Assembly (NCBI RefSeq): GCF_027744825.2
Contig: NW_026527084.1
Coordinates: forward strand, 156,349-220,348
DNA length: 64,000 nt
Direction of reading: 5' to 3'
Source of the DNA: Synchiropus splendidus
Taxonomy: Eukaryota; Chordata; Actinopteri; Syngnathiformes; Callionymidae
In this document: positions 10,341-22,748 of the stretch, piece by piece
Numbering within the stretch: position 1 is the first letter of the stretch
Layout: the number at the start of each line of letters is the position of its first letter
Position numbers and translations under genes: made by a program
Notes under the pieces: generated by a model
Database searches by the model: none
The model's input: only the letters and a program-made list of their open reading frames with translations
Told to the model about the DNA's origin: nothing

Positions 10341-13300
10341 GGGTCTTTCTAGTAGTTGCACATCAAATCTAAACTGTCTGAAGTGTTTTTCCAAAGTTAT
10401 CAACACTTTTATGTTTGGCGTTCCGAAACCCACCTTATCTCAGGCTGAAAAACGTTTTTACGCATTGTGCCATAACTTTTCAGGGAAGCTTCAGAACATG
10501 AAATTTTAACCTCCCACTATAGCAGAAAGGGTCTTTCTAGTAGGTGCACATCAAATCTAAGCTCTCTGAAGTGTTTTTCGAAAGTTATCAACACTTTTAT
10601 GTTTGGCGTTCCGAATCCCACCTTATCTCAGGCTGAAAAGCGTTTTTGTGCATTGTGCCATAACTTTTCAGGGAAGCTTCAGAACATGAAATTTTAACCT
10701 CCCACTATAGCAGAAAGGGTCTTTCTAGTAGTTGCACATCAAATCTAAACTGTCTGAAGTGTTTTTCCAAAGTTATTAACACTTTTATGTTTGGCGTTCC
10801 GAAACCCACCTTATCTCAGGCTGAAAAGCGTTTTTGTGCATTGTGCCATAACTTTTCAGGGAAGCTTCAGAACAAGAAATTTTAACCTCCCACTATAGCA
10901 GAAAGGGTCTTTCTAGTAGTTGCACATCAAATCTAAACTGTCTGAAGTGTTTTTCCAAAGTTATCAACACTTTTATGTTTGGCGTTCCGAAACCCACCTT
11001 TTCTCAGGCTGAAAAGCGTTTTTACGCATTGTGCCATAACTTTTCAGGGAAGCTTCAGAACATGAGATTTTAACCTCCCACTATAGCAGAAAGGGTCTTT
11101 CTAGTAGGTGCACATCAAATCTAAGCTGTCTGAAGTGTTTTTCGAAAGTTATCAACACTTTTATGTTTGGCGTTCCGAAACCCACCTTATGTCAGGCTGA
11201 AATGCGTTTTTGTGCATTGTGCCATAACTTTTCAGGGAAGCTTCAGAACATGAAATTTTAACCTCCCACTATAGCAGAAAGGGTCTTTCTAGTAGTTGCA
11301 CATCAAATCTAAGCTGTCTGAAGTGTTTTTCAAAAGTTATCAACACTTTTATGTTTGGCGTTCCGAAACCCACCTTATCTCAGGCTGAAAAGCGTTTTTG
11401 TGCATTGTGCCATAACTTTTCAGGAAAGCTTCAGAACATGAAATTTTAACCTCCCACTATAGCAGAAAGGGTCTTTCTAGTAGTTGCACATCAAATCTAA
11501 GCTGTCTGAAGTGTTTTTCAAAAGTTATCAACACTTTTATGTTTGGCGTTCCGAAACCCACCTTATCTCAGGCTGAAAAGCGTTTTTGTGCATTGTGCCA
11601 TAACTTTTCAGGAAAGCTTCAGAACATGAAATTTTAACCTCCCACTATAGCAGAAAGGGTCTTTCTAGTAGTTGCACATCAAATCTAAACTGTCTGAAGT
11701 GTTTTTCCAAAGTTATCAACACTTTTATGTTTGGCGTTCCGAAACCCACCTTATCTCAGGCTGAAAAGCGTTTTTACGCATTGTGCCATAACTTTTCAGG
11801 GAAGCTTCAGAACATGAAATTTTAACCTCCCACGATAGCAGAAAGGGTCTTTCTAGTAGTTGCACATCAAATCTAAACTGTCTGAAGTGTTTTTCGAAAG
11901 TTATCAACACTTTTATGTTTGGCGTTCCGAAACCCACCTTATCTCAGGCTGAAAAGCGTTTTTACGCATTGTGCCATAACTTTTCAGGGAAGCTTCAGAA
12001 CATGAAATTTTAACCTCCCACTATAGCAGAAAGGGTCTTTCTAGTAGGTGCACATCAAATCTAAGCTGTCTGAAGTGTTTTTCGAAAGTTATCAACACTT
12101 TTATGTTTGGCGTTCCGAAACCCACCTTATCTCAGGCTGAAAAGCGTTTTTGTGCATTGTGCCATAACTTTTCAGGGAAGCTTCAGAACATGAAATTTTA
12201 ACCTCCCACTATAGCAGAAAGGGTCTTTCTAGTAGTTGCACATCAAATCTAAACTGTCTGAAGTGTTTTTCCAAAGTTATTAACACTTTTATGTTTGGCG
12301 TTCCGAAACCCACCTTATCTCAGGCTGAAAAGCGTTTTTGTGCATTGTGCCATAACTTTTCAGGGAAGCTTCAGAACATGAAATTTTAACCTCCCACTAT
12401 AGCAGAAAGGGTCTTTCTAGTAGTTGCACATCAAATCTAAACTGTCTGAAGTGTTTTTCCAAAGTTATCAACACTTTTATGTTTGGCGTTCCGAAACCCA
12501 CCTTATCTCAGGCTGAAAAGCGTTTTTACGCATTGTGCCATAACTTTTCAGGGAAGCTTCAGAACATGAAATTTTAACCTCCCACTATAGCAGAAAGGGT
12601 CTTTCTAGTAGGTGCACATCAAATCTAAGCTGTCTGAAGTGTTTTTCGAAAGTTATCAACACTTTTATGTTTGGCGTTCCGAAACCCACCTTATCTCAGG
12701 CTGAAAAGCGTTTTTGTGCATTGTGCCATAACTTTTCAGGGAAGCTTCAGAACATGAAATTTTAACCTCCCACTATAGCAGAAAGGGTCTTTCTAGTAGT
12801 TGCACATCAAATCTAAGCTGTCTGAAGTGTTTTTCAAAAGTTATCAACACTTTTATGTTTGGCGTTCCGAAACCCACCTTATCTCAGGCTGAAAAGCGTT
12901 TTTGTGCATTGTGCCATAACTTTTCAGGAAAGCTTCAGAACATGAAATTTTAACCTCCCACTATAGCAGAAAGGGTCTTTCTAGTAGTTGCACATCAAAT
13001 CTAAACTGTCTGAAGTGTTTTTCCAAAGTTATCAACACTTTTATGTTTGGCGTTCCGAAACCCACCTTATCTCAGGCTGAAAAGCGTTTTTACGCATTGT
13101 GCCATAACTTTTCAGGGAAGCTTCAGAACATGAAATTTTAACCTCCCACTATAGCAGAAAGGGTCTTTCTAGTAGGTGCACATCAAATCTAAGCTGTCTG
13201 AAGTGTTTTTCGAAAGTTATCAACACTTTTATGTTTGGCGTTCCGAAACCCACCTTATCTCAGGCTGAAAAGCGTTTTTGTGCATTGTGCCATAACTTTT

Positions 13301-13536
13301 CAGGGAAGCTTCAGAACATGAAATTTTAACCTCCCACTATAGCAGAAAGGGTCTTTCTAGTAGTTGCACATCAAATCTAAGCTGTCTGAAGTGTTTTTCA
13401 AAAGTTATCAACACTTTTATGTTTGGCGTTCCGAAACCCACCTTATCTCAGGCTGAAAAGCGTTTTTGTGCATTGTGCCATAACTTTTCAGGAAAGCTTC
13501 AGAACATGAAATTTTAACCTCCCACTATAGCAGAAA
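10153..13536. repeat. Left-domain monomers, 1-2-5 rich
   Basis: Eighteen monomers: 7-1-3-4-1-2-5-5-1-1-2-4-1-2-5-1-2-5. The simple 1-2-5 triplet repeats. The pair at 10717 and 10905 carries the ACAAG and TTTTCTCAGG/GAGATT tags that reappear at 13913-14288 and 14665-15040. Two type 1 copies in a row (11657, 11845) are unusual. The first has CACGATAG, a tag repeated at 18989. Confidence 0.8.
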
Positions 13537-14288
13537 GGGTCTTTCTAGTAGTTGCACATCAAATCTAAGCTGTCTGAAGTGTTTTTCAAAAGTTATCAAC
13601 ACTTTTATGTTTGGCGTTCCGAAACCCACCTTATCTCAGGCTGAAAAGCGTTTTTGTGCATTGTGCCATAACTTTTCAGGAAAGCTTCAGAACATGAAAT
13701 TTTAACCTCCCACTATAGCAGAAAGGGTCTTTCTATTAGTTGCACATCAAATCTAAGCTGTCTGAAGTGTTTTTCGAAAGTTATCAACACTTTTATGTTT
13801 GGCGTTCCGAAACCCACCTTATCTCAGGCTGAAAAGCGTTTTTGTGCATTGTGCCATAACTTTTCAGGAAAGCTTCAGAACATGAAATTTTAACCTCCCA
13901 CTATAGCAGAAAGGGTCTTTCTAGTAGTTGCACATCAAATCTAAACTGTCTGAAGTGTTTTTCCAAAGTTATCAACACTTTTATGTTTGGCGTTCCGAAA
14001 CCCACCTTATCTCAGGCTGAAAAGCGTTTTTGTGCATTGTGCCATAACTTTTCAGGGAAGCTTCAGAACAAGAAATTTTAACCTCCCACTATAGCAGAAA
14101 GGGTCTTTCTAGTAGTTGCACATCAAATCTAAACTGTCTGAAGTGTTTTTCCAAAGTTATCAACACTTTTATGTTTGGCGTTCCGAAACCCACCTTTTCT
14201 CAGGCTGAAAAGCGTTTTTACGCATTGTGCCATAACTTTTCAGGGAAGCTTCAGAACATGAGATTTTAACCTCCCACTATAGCAGAAA
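13537..14288. repeat. 4-monomer tandem duplication, copy 1
   Basis: Order 5-7-6-1, 752 bp. The type 6 monomer ends ACAAGAAAT and the type 1 monomer has TTTTCTCAGG and GAGATTTTAAC. All three private changes recur exactly 752 bp later in the adjacent copy, so this is a direct 4-monomer duplication. Confidence 0.88.
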
Positions 14289-15040
14289 GGGTCTTTCTAG
14301 TAGTTGCACATCAAATCTAAGCTGTCTGAAGTGTTTTTCAAAAGTTATCAACACTTTTATGTTTGGCGTTCCGAAACCCACCTTATCTCAGGCTGAAAAG
14401 CGTTTTTGTGCATTGTGCCATAACTTTTCAGGAAAGCTTCAGAACATGAAATTTTAACCTCCCACTATAGCAGAAAGGGTCTTTCTATTAGTTGCACATC
14501 AAATCTAAGCTGTCTGAAGTGTTTTTCGAAAGTTATCAACACTTTTATGTTTGGCGTTCCGAAACCCACCTTATCTCAGGCTGAAAAGCGTTTTTGTGCA
14601 TTGTGCCATAACTTTTCAGGAAAGCTTCAGAACATGAAATTTTAACCTCCCACTATAGCAGAAAGGGTCTTTCTAGTAGTTGCACATCAAATCTAAACTG
14701 TCTGAAGTGTTTTTCCAAAGTTATCAACACTTTTATGTTTGGCGTTCCGAAACCCACCTTATCTCAGGCTGAAAAGCGTTTTTGTGCATTGTGCCATAAC
14801 TTTTCAGGGAAGCTTCAGAACAAGAAATTTTAACCTCCCACTATAGCAGAAAGGGTCTTTCTAGTAGTTGCACATCAAATCTAAACTGTCTGAAGTGTTT
14901 TTCCAAAGTTATCAACACTTTTATGTTTGGCGTTCCGAAACCCACCTTTTCTCAGGCTGAAAAGCGTTTTTACGCATTGTGCCATAACTTTTCAGGGAAG
15001 CTTCAGAACATGAGATTTTAACCTCCCACTATAGCAGAAA
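14289..15040. repeat. 4-monomer tandem duplication, copy 2
   Basis: Order 5-7-6-1 with the same ACAAG, TTTTCTC and GAGATT tags at 14823, about 14949 and about 15014. Its start follows a type 1 monomer but has T16, one of only two exceptions I see to the type 1 then G16 rule. That marks the duplication junction. Confidence 0.88.
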
Positions 15041-15416
15041 GGGTCTTTCTAGTAGGTGCACATCAAATCTAAGCTGTCTGAAGTGTTTTTCGAAAGTTAT
15101 CAACACTTTTATGTTTGGCGTTCCGAAACCCACCTTATCTCAGGCTGAAAAGCGTTTTTGTGCATTGTGCCATAACTTTTCAGGGAAGCTTCAGAACATG
15201 AAATTTTAACCTCCCACTATAGCAGAAAGGGTCTTTCTAGTAGTTGCACATCAAATCTAAGCTGTCTGAAGTGTTTTTCAAAAGTTATCAACACTTTTAT
15301 GTTTGGCGTTCCGAAACCCACCTTATCTCAGGCTGAAAAGCGTTTTTGTGCATTGTGCCATAACTTTTCAGGAAAGCTTCAGAACATGAAATTTTAACCT
15401 CCCACTATAGCAGAAA
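15041..15416. repeat. Two linking monomers, 2-5
   Basis: Two ordinary monomers, types 2 and 5, join the 4-monomer duplication to the next block. Nothing else is seen here. Confidence 0.8.
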
Positions 15417-17296
15417 GGGTCTTTCTAGTAGTTGCACATCAAATCTAAACTGTCTGAAGTGTTTTTCCAAAGTTATCAACACTTTTATGTTTGGCGTTCC
15501 GAAACCCACCTTATCTCAGGCTGAAAAGCGTTTTTACGCATTGTGCCATAACTTTTCAGGGAAGCTTCAGAACATGAAATTTTAACCTCCCACTATAGCA
15601 GAAAGGGTCTTTCTAGTAGGTGCACATCAAATCTAAACTGTCTGAAGTGTTTTTCCAAAGTTATTAACACTTTTATGTTTGGCGTTCCGAAACCCACCTT
15701 ATCTCAGGCTGAAAAGCGTTTTTGTGCATTGTGCCATAACTTTTCAGGGAAGCTTCAGAACATGAAATTTTAACCTCCCACTATAGCAGAAAGGGTCTTT
15801 CTAGTAGTTGCACATCAAATCTAAACTGTCTGAAGTGTTTTTCCAAAGTTATCAACACTTTTATGTTTGGCGTTCCGAAACCCACCTTATCTCAGGCTGA
15901 AAAGCGTTTTTGTGCATTGTGCCATAACTTTTCAGGGAAGCTTCAGAACATGAAATTTTAACCTGCCACTATAGCAGAAAGGGTCTTTCTAGTAGTTGCA
16001 CATCAAATCTAAGCTCTCTGAAGTGTTTTTCGAAAGTTATCAACACTTTTATGTTTGGCGTTCCGAAACCCACCTTATCTCAGGCTGAAAAGCGTTTTTG
16101 TGCATTGTGCCATAACTTTTCAGGAAAGCTTCAGAACATGAAATTTTAACCTCCCACTATAGCAGAAAGGGTCTTTCTGGTAGTTGCACATCAAATCTAA
16201 ACTGTCTGAAGTGTTTTTCCAAACTTATCAACACTTTTATGTTTGGCGTTCCGAAACCCACCTTATCTCAGGCTGAAAAGCGTTTTTACGCATTGTGCCA
16301 TAACTTTTCAGGGAAGCTTCAGAACATGAAATTTTAACCTCCCACTATAGCAGAAAGGGTCTTTCTAGTAGGTGCACATCAAATCTAAGCTCTCTGAAGT
16401 GTTTTTCCAAAGTTATCAACACTTTTATGTTTGGCGTTCCGAAACCCACCTTATCTCAGGCTGAAAAGCGTTTTTGTGCATTGTGCCATAACTTTTCAGG
16501 AAAGCTTCAGAACATGAAATTTTAACCTCCCACTATAGCAGAAAGGGTCTTTCTAGTAGTTGCACATCAAATCTAAACTGTCTGAAGTGTTTTTCCAAAG
16601 TTATTAACACTTTTATGTTTGGCGTTCCGAAACCCACCTTATCTCAGGCTGAAAAGCGTTTTTGTGCATTGTGCCATAACTTTTCAGGGAAGCTTCAGAA
16701 CATGAAATTTTAACCTCCCACTATAGCAGAAAGGGTCTTTCTAGTAGTTGCACATCAAATCTAAACTGTCTGAAGTGTTTTTCCAAAGTTATTAACACTT
16801 TTATGTTTGGCGTTCCGAAACCCACCTTTTCTCAGGCTGAAAAGCGTTTTTACGCATTGTGCCATAACTTTTCAGGGAAGCTTCAGAACATGAAATTTTA
16901 ACCTCCCACTATAGCAGAAAGGGTCTTTCTAGTAGGTGCACATCAAATCTAAGCTGTCTGAAGTGTTTTTCGAAAGTTATCAACACTTTTATGTTTGGCG
17001 TTCCGAAACCCACCTTATCTCAGGCTGAAAAGCGTTTTTGTGCATTGTGCCATAACTTTTCAGGGAAGCTTCAGAACATGAAATTTTAACCTCCCACTAT
17101 AGCAGAAAGGGTCTTTCTAGTAGTTGCACATCAAATCTAAGCTGTCTGAAGTGTTTTTCAAAAGTTATCAACACTTTTATGTTTGGCGTTCCGAAACCCA
17201 CCTTATCTCAGGCTGAAAAGCGTTTTTGTGCATTGTGCCATAACTTTTCAGGAAAGCTTCAGAACATGAAATTTTAACCTCCCACTATAGCAGAAA
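15417..17296. repeat. 10-monomer block with 4/1 hybrid, copy 1
   Basis: Order 1-4-6-3-1-3-4-(4/1)-2-5. It matches the 12-monomer block at 17485-19740 (1-4-6-3-3-1-3-4-4-1-2-5). Shared tags are G16 on the type 4 copy, T16 on type 3, TCTGGTAG (16179 and 18435, 12 monomers apart) and C52 on the second type 3. The hybrid at 16733 has T61 of type 4 and AC120 of type 1. It stands where the other copy has a type 4 followed by a type 1, as expected if one monomer was lost by exchange within the pair. Confidence 0.75.
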
Positions 17297-17484
17297 GGGT
17301 CTTTCTAGTAGTTGCACATCAAATCTAAGCTGTCTGAAGTGTTTTTCAAAAGTTATCAACACTTTTATGTTTGGCGTTCCGAAACCCACCTTATCTCAGG
17401 CTGAAAAGCGTTTTTGTGCATTGTGCCATAACTTTTCAGGGAAGCTTCAGAACATGAAATTTTAACCTCCCACTATAGCAGAAA
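17297..17484. repeat. Single linking type 5 monomer
   Basis: A type 5 copy with G145 separates the two related blocks. No other content. Confidence 0.75.
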
Positions 17485-19740
17485 GGGTCTTTCTAGTAGT
17501 TGCACATCAAATCTAAACTGTCTGAAGTGTTTTTCCAAAGTTATCAACACTTTTATGTTTGGCGTTCCGAAACCCACCTTATCTCAGGCTGAAAAGCGTT
17601 TTTACGCATTGTGCCATAACTTTTCAGGGAAGCTTCAGAACATGAAATTTTAACCTCCCACTATAGCAGAAATGGTCTTTCTAGTAGGTGCACATCAAAT
17701 CTAAACTGTCTGAAGTGTTTTTCCAAAGTTATTAACACTTTTATGTTTGGCGTTCCGAAACCCACCTTATCTCAGGCTGAAAAGCGTTTTTGTGCATTGT
17801 GCCATAACTTTTCAGGGAAGCTTCAGAACATGAAATTTTAACCTCCCACTATAGCAGAAAGGGTCTTTCTAGTAGTTGCACATCAAATCTAAACTGTCTG
17901 AAGTGTTTTTCCAAAGTTATCAACACTTTTATGTTTGGCGTTCCGAAACCCACCTTATCTCAGGCTGAAAAGCGTTTTTGTGCATTGTGCCATAACTTTT
18001 CAGGGAAGCTTCAGAACATGAAATTTTAACCTCCCACTATAGCAGAAAGGGTCTTTCTAGTAGTTGCACATCAAATCTAAGCTCTCTGAAGTGTTTTTCG
18101 AAAGTTATCAACACTTTTATGTTTGGCGTTCCGAAACCCACCTTATCTCAGGCTGAAAAGCGTTTTTGTGCATTGTGCCATAACTTTTCAGGGAAGCTTC
18201 AGAACATGAAATTGTAACCTCCCACTATAGCAGAAAGGGTCTTTCTAGTAGTTGCACATCAAATCTAAGCTCTCTGAAGTGTTTTTCGAAAGTTATCAAC
18301 ACTTTTATGTTTGGCGTTCCGAAACCCACCTTATCTCAGGCTGAAAAGCGTTTTTGTGCATTGTGCCATAACTTTTCAGGAAAGCTTCAGAACATGAAAT
18401 TTTAACCTCCCACTATAGCAGAAAGGGTCTTTCTGGTAGTTGCACATCAAATCTAAACTGTCTGAAGTGTTTTTCGAAAGTTATCAACACTTTTATGTTT
18501 GGCGTTCCGAAACCCACCTTATCTCAGGCTGAAAAGCGTTTTTACGCATTGTGCCATAACTTTTCAGGGAAGCTTCAGAACATGAAATTTTAACCTCCCA
18601 CTATAGCAGAAAGGGTCTTTCTAGTAGGTGCACATCAAATCTAAGCTCTCTGAAGTGTTTTTCCAAAGTTATCAACACTTTTATGTTTGGCGTTCCGAAA
18701 CCCACCTTATCTCAGGCTGAAAAGCGTTTTTGTGCATTGTGCCATAACTTTTCAGGAAAGCTTCAGAACATGAAATTTTAACCTCCCACTATAGCAGAAA
18801 GGGTCTTTCTAGTAGTTGCACATCAAATCTAAACTGTCTGAAGTGTTTTTCCAAAGTTATTAACACTTTTATGTTTGGCGTTCCGAAACCCACCTTATCT
18901 CAGGCTGAAAAGCGTTTTTGTGCATTGTGCCATAACTTTTCAGGGAAGCTTCAGAACATGAAATTTTAACCTCCCACTATAGCAGAAAGGGTCTTTCTAG
19001 TAGTTGCACATCAAATCTAAACTGTCTGAAGTGTTTTTCCAAAGTTATTAACACTTTTATGTTTGGCGTTCCGAAACCCACCTTATCTCAGGCTGAAAAG
19101 CGTTTTTGTGCATTGTGCCATAACTTTTCAGGGAAGCTTCAGAACATGAAATTTTAACCTCCCACGATAGCAGAAAGGGTCTTTCTAGTAGTTGCACATC
19201 AAATCTAAACTGTCTGAAGTGTTTTTCCAAAGTTATCAACACTTTTATGTTTGGCGTTCCGAAACCCACCTTATCTCAGGCTGAAAAGCGTTTTTACGCA
19301 TTGTGCCATAACTTTTCAGGGAAGCTTCAGAACATGAAATTTTAACCTCCCACTATAGCAGAAAGGGTCTTTCTAGTAGGTGCACATCAAATCTAAGCTG
19401 TCTGAAGTGTTTTTCGAAAGTTATCAACACTTTTATGTTTGGCGTTCCGAAACCCACCTTATCTCAGGCTGAAAAGCGTTTTTGTGCATTGTGCCATAAC
19501 TTTTCAGGGAAGCTTCAGAACATGAAATTTTAACCTCCCACTATAGCAGAAAGGGTCTTTCTAGTAGTTGCACATCAAATCTAAGCTGTCTGAAGTGTTT
19601 TTCAAAAGTTATCAACACTTTTATGTTTGGCGTTCCGAAACCCACCTTATCTCAGGCTGAAAAGCGTTTTTGTGCATTGTGCCATAACTTTTCAGGAAAG
19701 CTTCAGAACATGAAATTTTAACCTCCCACTATAGCAGAAA
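17485..19740. repeat. 12-monomer block, copy 2
   Basis: Order 1-4-6-3-3-1-3-4-4-1-2-5. Relative to 15417-17296 it has an extra T16 type 3 monomer and a separate 4 and 1 in place of the 4/1 hybrid. The monomer at 18989 carries CACGATAG, the same change as at 11834, 39 monomers upstream. That change removes a minus-strand stop and creates a spurious 70-codon frame. Confidence 0.75.
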
Positions 19741-20116
19741 GGGTCTTTCTATTAGTTGCACATCAAATCTAAACTGTCTGAAGTGTTTTTCCAAAGTTAT
19801 CAACACTTTTATGTTTGGCGTTCCGAAACCCACCTTATCTCAGGCTGAAAAGCGTTTTTGTGCATTGTGCCATAACTTTTCAGGAAAGCTTCAGAACATG
19901 GAATTTTAACCTCCCACTATAGCAGAAAGGGTCTTTCTAGTAGTTGCACATCAAATCTAAACTGTCTGAAGTGTTTTTCGAAAGTTATCAACACTTTTAT
20001 GTTTGGCGTTCCGAAACCCACCTTATCTCAGGCTGAAAAGCGTTTTTGTGCATTGTGCCATAACTTTTCAGGAAAGCTTCAGAACATGAAATTTTAACCT
20101 CCCACTATAGCAGAAA
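19741..20116. repeat. Two recombinant monomers before module copy 2
   Basis: The copy at 19741 combines the ATTAG tag of type 7 with a type 6-like body and a private ATGGAATT end. The copy at 19929 is type 8. They lie at the upstream edge of the 105-monomer-spaced duplication, where similarity to the 5' copy fades. Confidence 0.75.
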
Positions 20117-22748
20117 GGGTCTTTCTAGTAGTTGCACATCAAATCTAAACTGTCTGAAGTGTTTTTCCAAAGTTATCAACACTTTTATGTTTGGCGTTCC
20201 GAAACCCACCTTATCTCAGGCTGAAAAACGTTTTTACGCATTGTGCCATAACTTTTCAGGGAAGCTTCAGAACATGAAATTTTAACCTCCCACTATAGCA
20301 GAAAGGGTCTTTCTAGTAGGTGCACATCAAATCGAAGCTCTCTGAAGTGTTTTTCGAAAGTTATCAACACTTTTATGTTTGGCGTTCCGAATCCCACCTT
20401 ATCTCAGGCTGAAAAGCGTTTTTGTGCATTGTGCCATAACTTTTCAGGGAAGCTTCAGAACATGAAATTTTAACCTCCCACTATAGCAGAAAGGGTCTTT
20501 CTAGTAGTTGCACATCAAATCAAAACTGTCTGAAGTGTTTTTCCAAAGTTATTAACACTTTTATGTTTGGCGTTCCGAAACCCACCTTATCTCAGGCTGA
20601 AAAGCGTTTTTGTGCATTGTGCCATAACTTTTCAGGGAAGCTTCAGAACATGAAATTTTAACCTCCCACTATAGCAGAAAGGGTCTTTCTAGTAGGTGCA
20701 CATCAAATCTAAGCTGTCTGAAGTGTTTTTCAAAAGTTATCAACACTTTTATGTTTGGCGTTCCGAAACCCACCTTATCTCAGGCTGAAAAGCGTTTTTG
20801 TGCATTGTGCCATAACTTTTCAGGGAAGCTTCAGAACATGAAATTTTAACGTCCCACTATAGCAGAAAGGGTCTTTCTAGTAGTTGCACATCAAATCTAA
20901 GCTGTCTGAAGTGTTTTTCAAAAGTTATCAACACTTTTATGTTTGGCGTTCCGAAACCCACCTTATCTCAGGCTGAAAAGCGTTTTTGTGCATTGTGCCA
21001 TAACTTTTCAGGAAAGCTTCAGAACATGAAATTTTAACCTCCCACTATAGCAGAAAGGGTCTTTCTAGTAGTTGCACATCAAATCTAAGCTGTCTGAAGT
21101 GTTTTTCAAAAGTTATCAACACTTTTATGTTTGGCGTTCCGAAACCCACCTTATCTCAGGCTGAAAAGCGTTTTTGTGCATTGTGCCATAACTTTTCAGG
21201 GAAGCTTCAGAACATGAAATTTTAACCTCCCACTATAGCAGAAAGGGTCTTTCTAGTAGTTGCACATCAAATCTAAACTGTCTGAAGTGTTTTTCCAAAG
21301 TTATCAACACTTTTATGTTTGGCGTTCCGAAACCCACCTTATCTCAGGCTGAAAAGCGTTTTTACGCATTGTGCCATAACTTTTCAGGGAAGCTTCAGAA
21401 CATGAAATTTTAACCTCCCACTATAGCAGAAAGGGTCTTTCTAGTAGGTGCACATCAAATCTAAGCTCTCTGAAGTGTTTTTCGAAAGTTATCAACACTT
21501 TTATGTTTGGCGTTCCGAAACCCACCTTATCTCAGGCTGAAAAGCGTTTTTGTGCATTGTGCCATAACTTTTCAGGAAAGCTTCAGAACATGAAATTTTA
21601 ACCTCCCACTATAGCAGAAAGGGTCTTTCTAGTAGTTGCACATCAAATCTAAACTGTCTGAAGTGTTTTTCCAAAGTTATTAACACTTTTATGTTTGGCG
21701 TTCCGAAACCCACCTTATCTCAGGCTGAAGAGCGTTTTTGTGCATTGTGCCATAACTTTTCAGGGAAGCTTCAGAACATGAAATTTTAACCTCCCACTAT
21801 AGCAGAAAGGGTCTTTCTAGTAGTTGCACATCAAATCTAAACTGTCTGAAGTGTTTTTCCAAAGTTATTAACACTTTTATGTTTGGCGTTCCGAAACCCA
21901 CCTTATCTCAGGCTGAAAAGCGTTTTTGTGCATTGTGCCATAACTTTTCAGGGAAGCTTCAGAACATGAAATTTTAACCTCCCACTATAGCAGAAAGGGT
22001 CTTTCTAGTAGTTGCACATCAAATCTAAACTGTCTGAAGTGTTTTTCCAAAGTTATCAACACTTTTATGTTTGGCGTTCCGAAACCCACCTTATCTTAGG
22101 CTGAAAAGCGTTTTTACGCATTGTGCCATAACTTTTCAGGGAAGCTTCAGAACATGAAATTTTAACCTCCCACTATAGCAGAAAGGGTCTTTCTAGTAGG
22201 TGCACATCAAATCTAAGCTGTCTGAAGTGTTTTTCGAAAGTTATCAACACTTTTATGTTTGGCGTTCCGAAACCCACCTTATCTCAGGCTGAAAAGCGTT
22301 TTTGTGCATTGTGCCATAACTTTTCAGGGAAGCTTCAGAACATGAAATTTTAACCTCCCACTATAGCAGAAAGGGTCTTTCTAGTAGTTGCACATCAAAT
22401 CTAAGCTGTCTGAAGTGTTTTTCAAAAGTTATCAACACTTTTATGTTTGGCGTTCCGAAACCCACCTTATCTCAGGCTGAAAAGCGTTTTTGTGCATTGT
22501 GCCATAACTTTTCAGGAAAGCTTCAGAACATGAAATTTTAACCTCCCACTATAGCAGAAAGGGTCTTTCTAGTAGTTGCACATCAAATCTAAACTGTCTG
22601 AAGTGTTTTTCCAAAGTTATCAACACTTTTATGTTTGGCGTTCCGAAACCCACCTTATCTCAGGCTGAAAAGAGTTTTTACGCATTGTGCCATAACTTTT
22701 CAGGGAAGCTTCAGAACATGAAATTTTAACCTCCCACTATAGCAGAAA
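20117..22748. repeat. 14-monomer module, copy 2
   Basis: Same order and tags as 377-3008. By eye the differences are few: C for G near 20168, ATCGAAG near 20334, GAAG for GAAA near 21730, and AGAG for AGCG near 22673. Similarity runs from about 20040 and stops in the next monomer near 22795, where GTGTTTTTCC replaces GTGTGTTTCG. The length is an exact monomer multiple and the spacing keeps phase. Confidence 0.85.

Noticed and set aside
11725..11937. 70-codon minus-strand open frame, also at 19057-19269
   Set aside because: It appears because CACTATAG became CACGATAG, removing a minus-strand stop. The two are 39 monomers apart and share the change by duplication. No coding signal.
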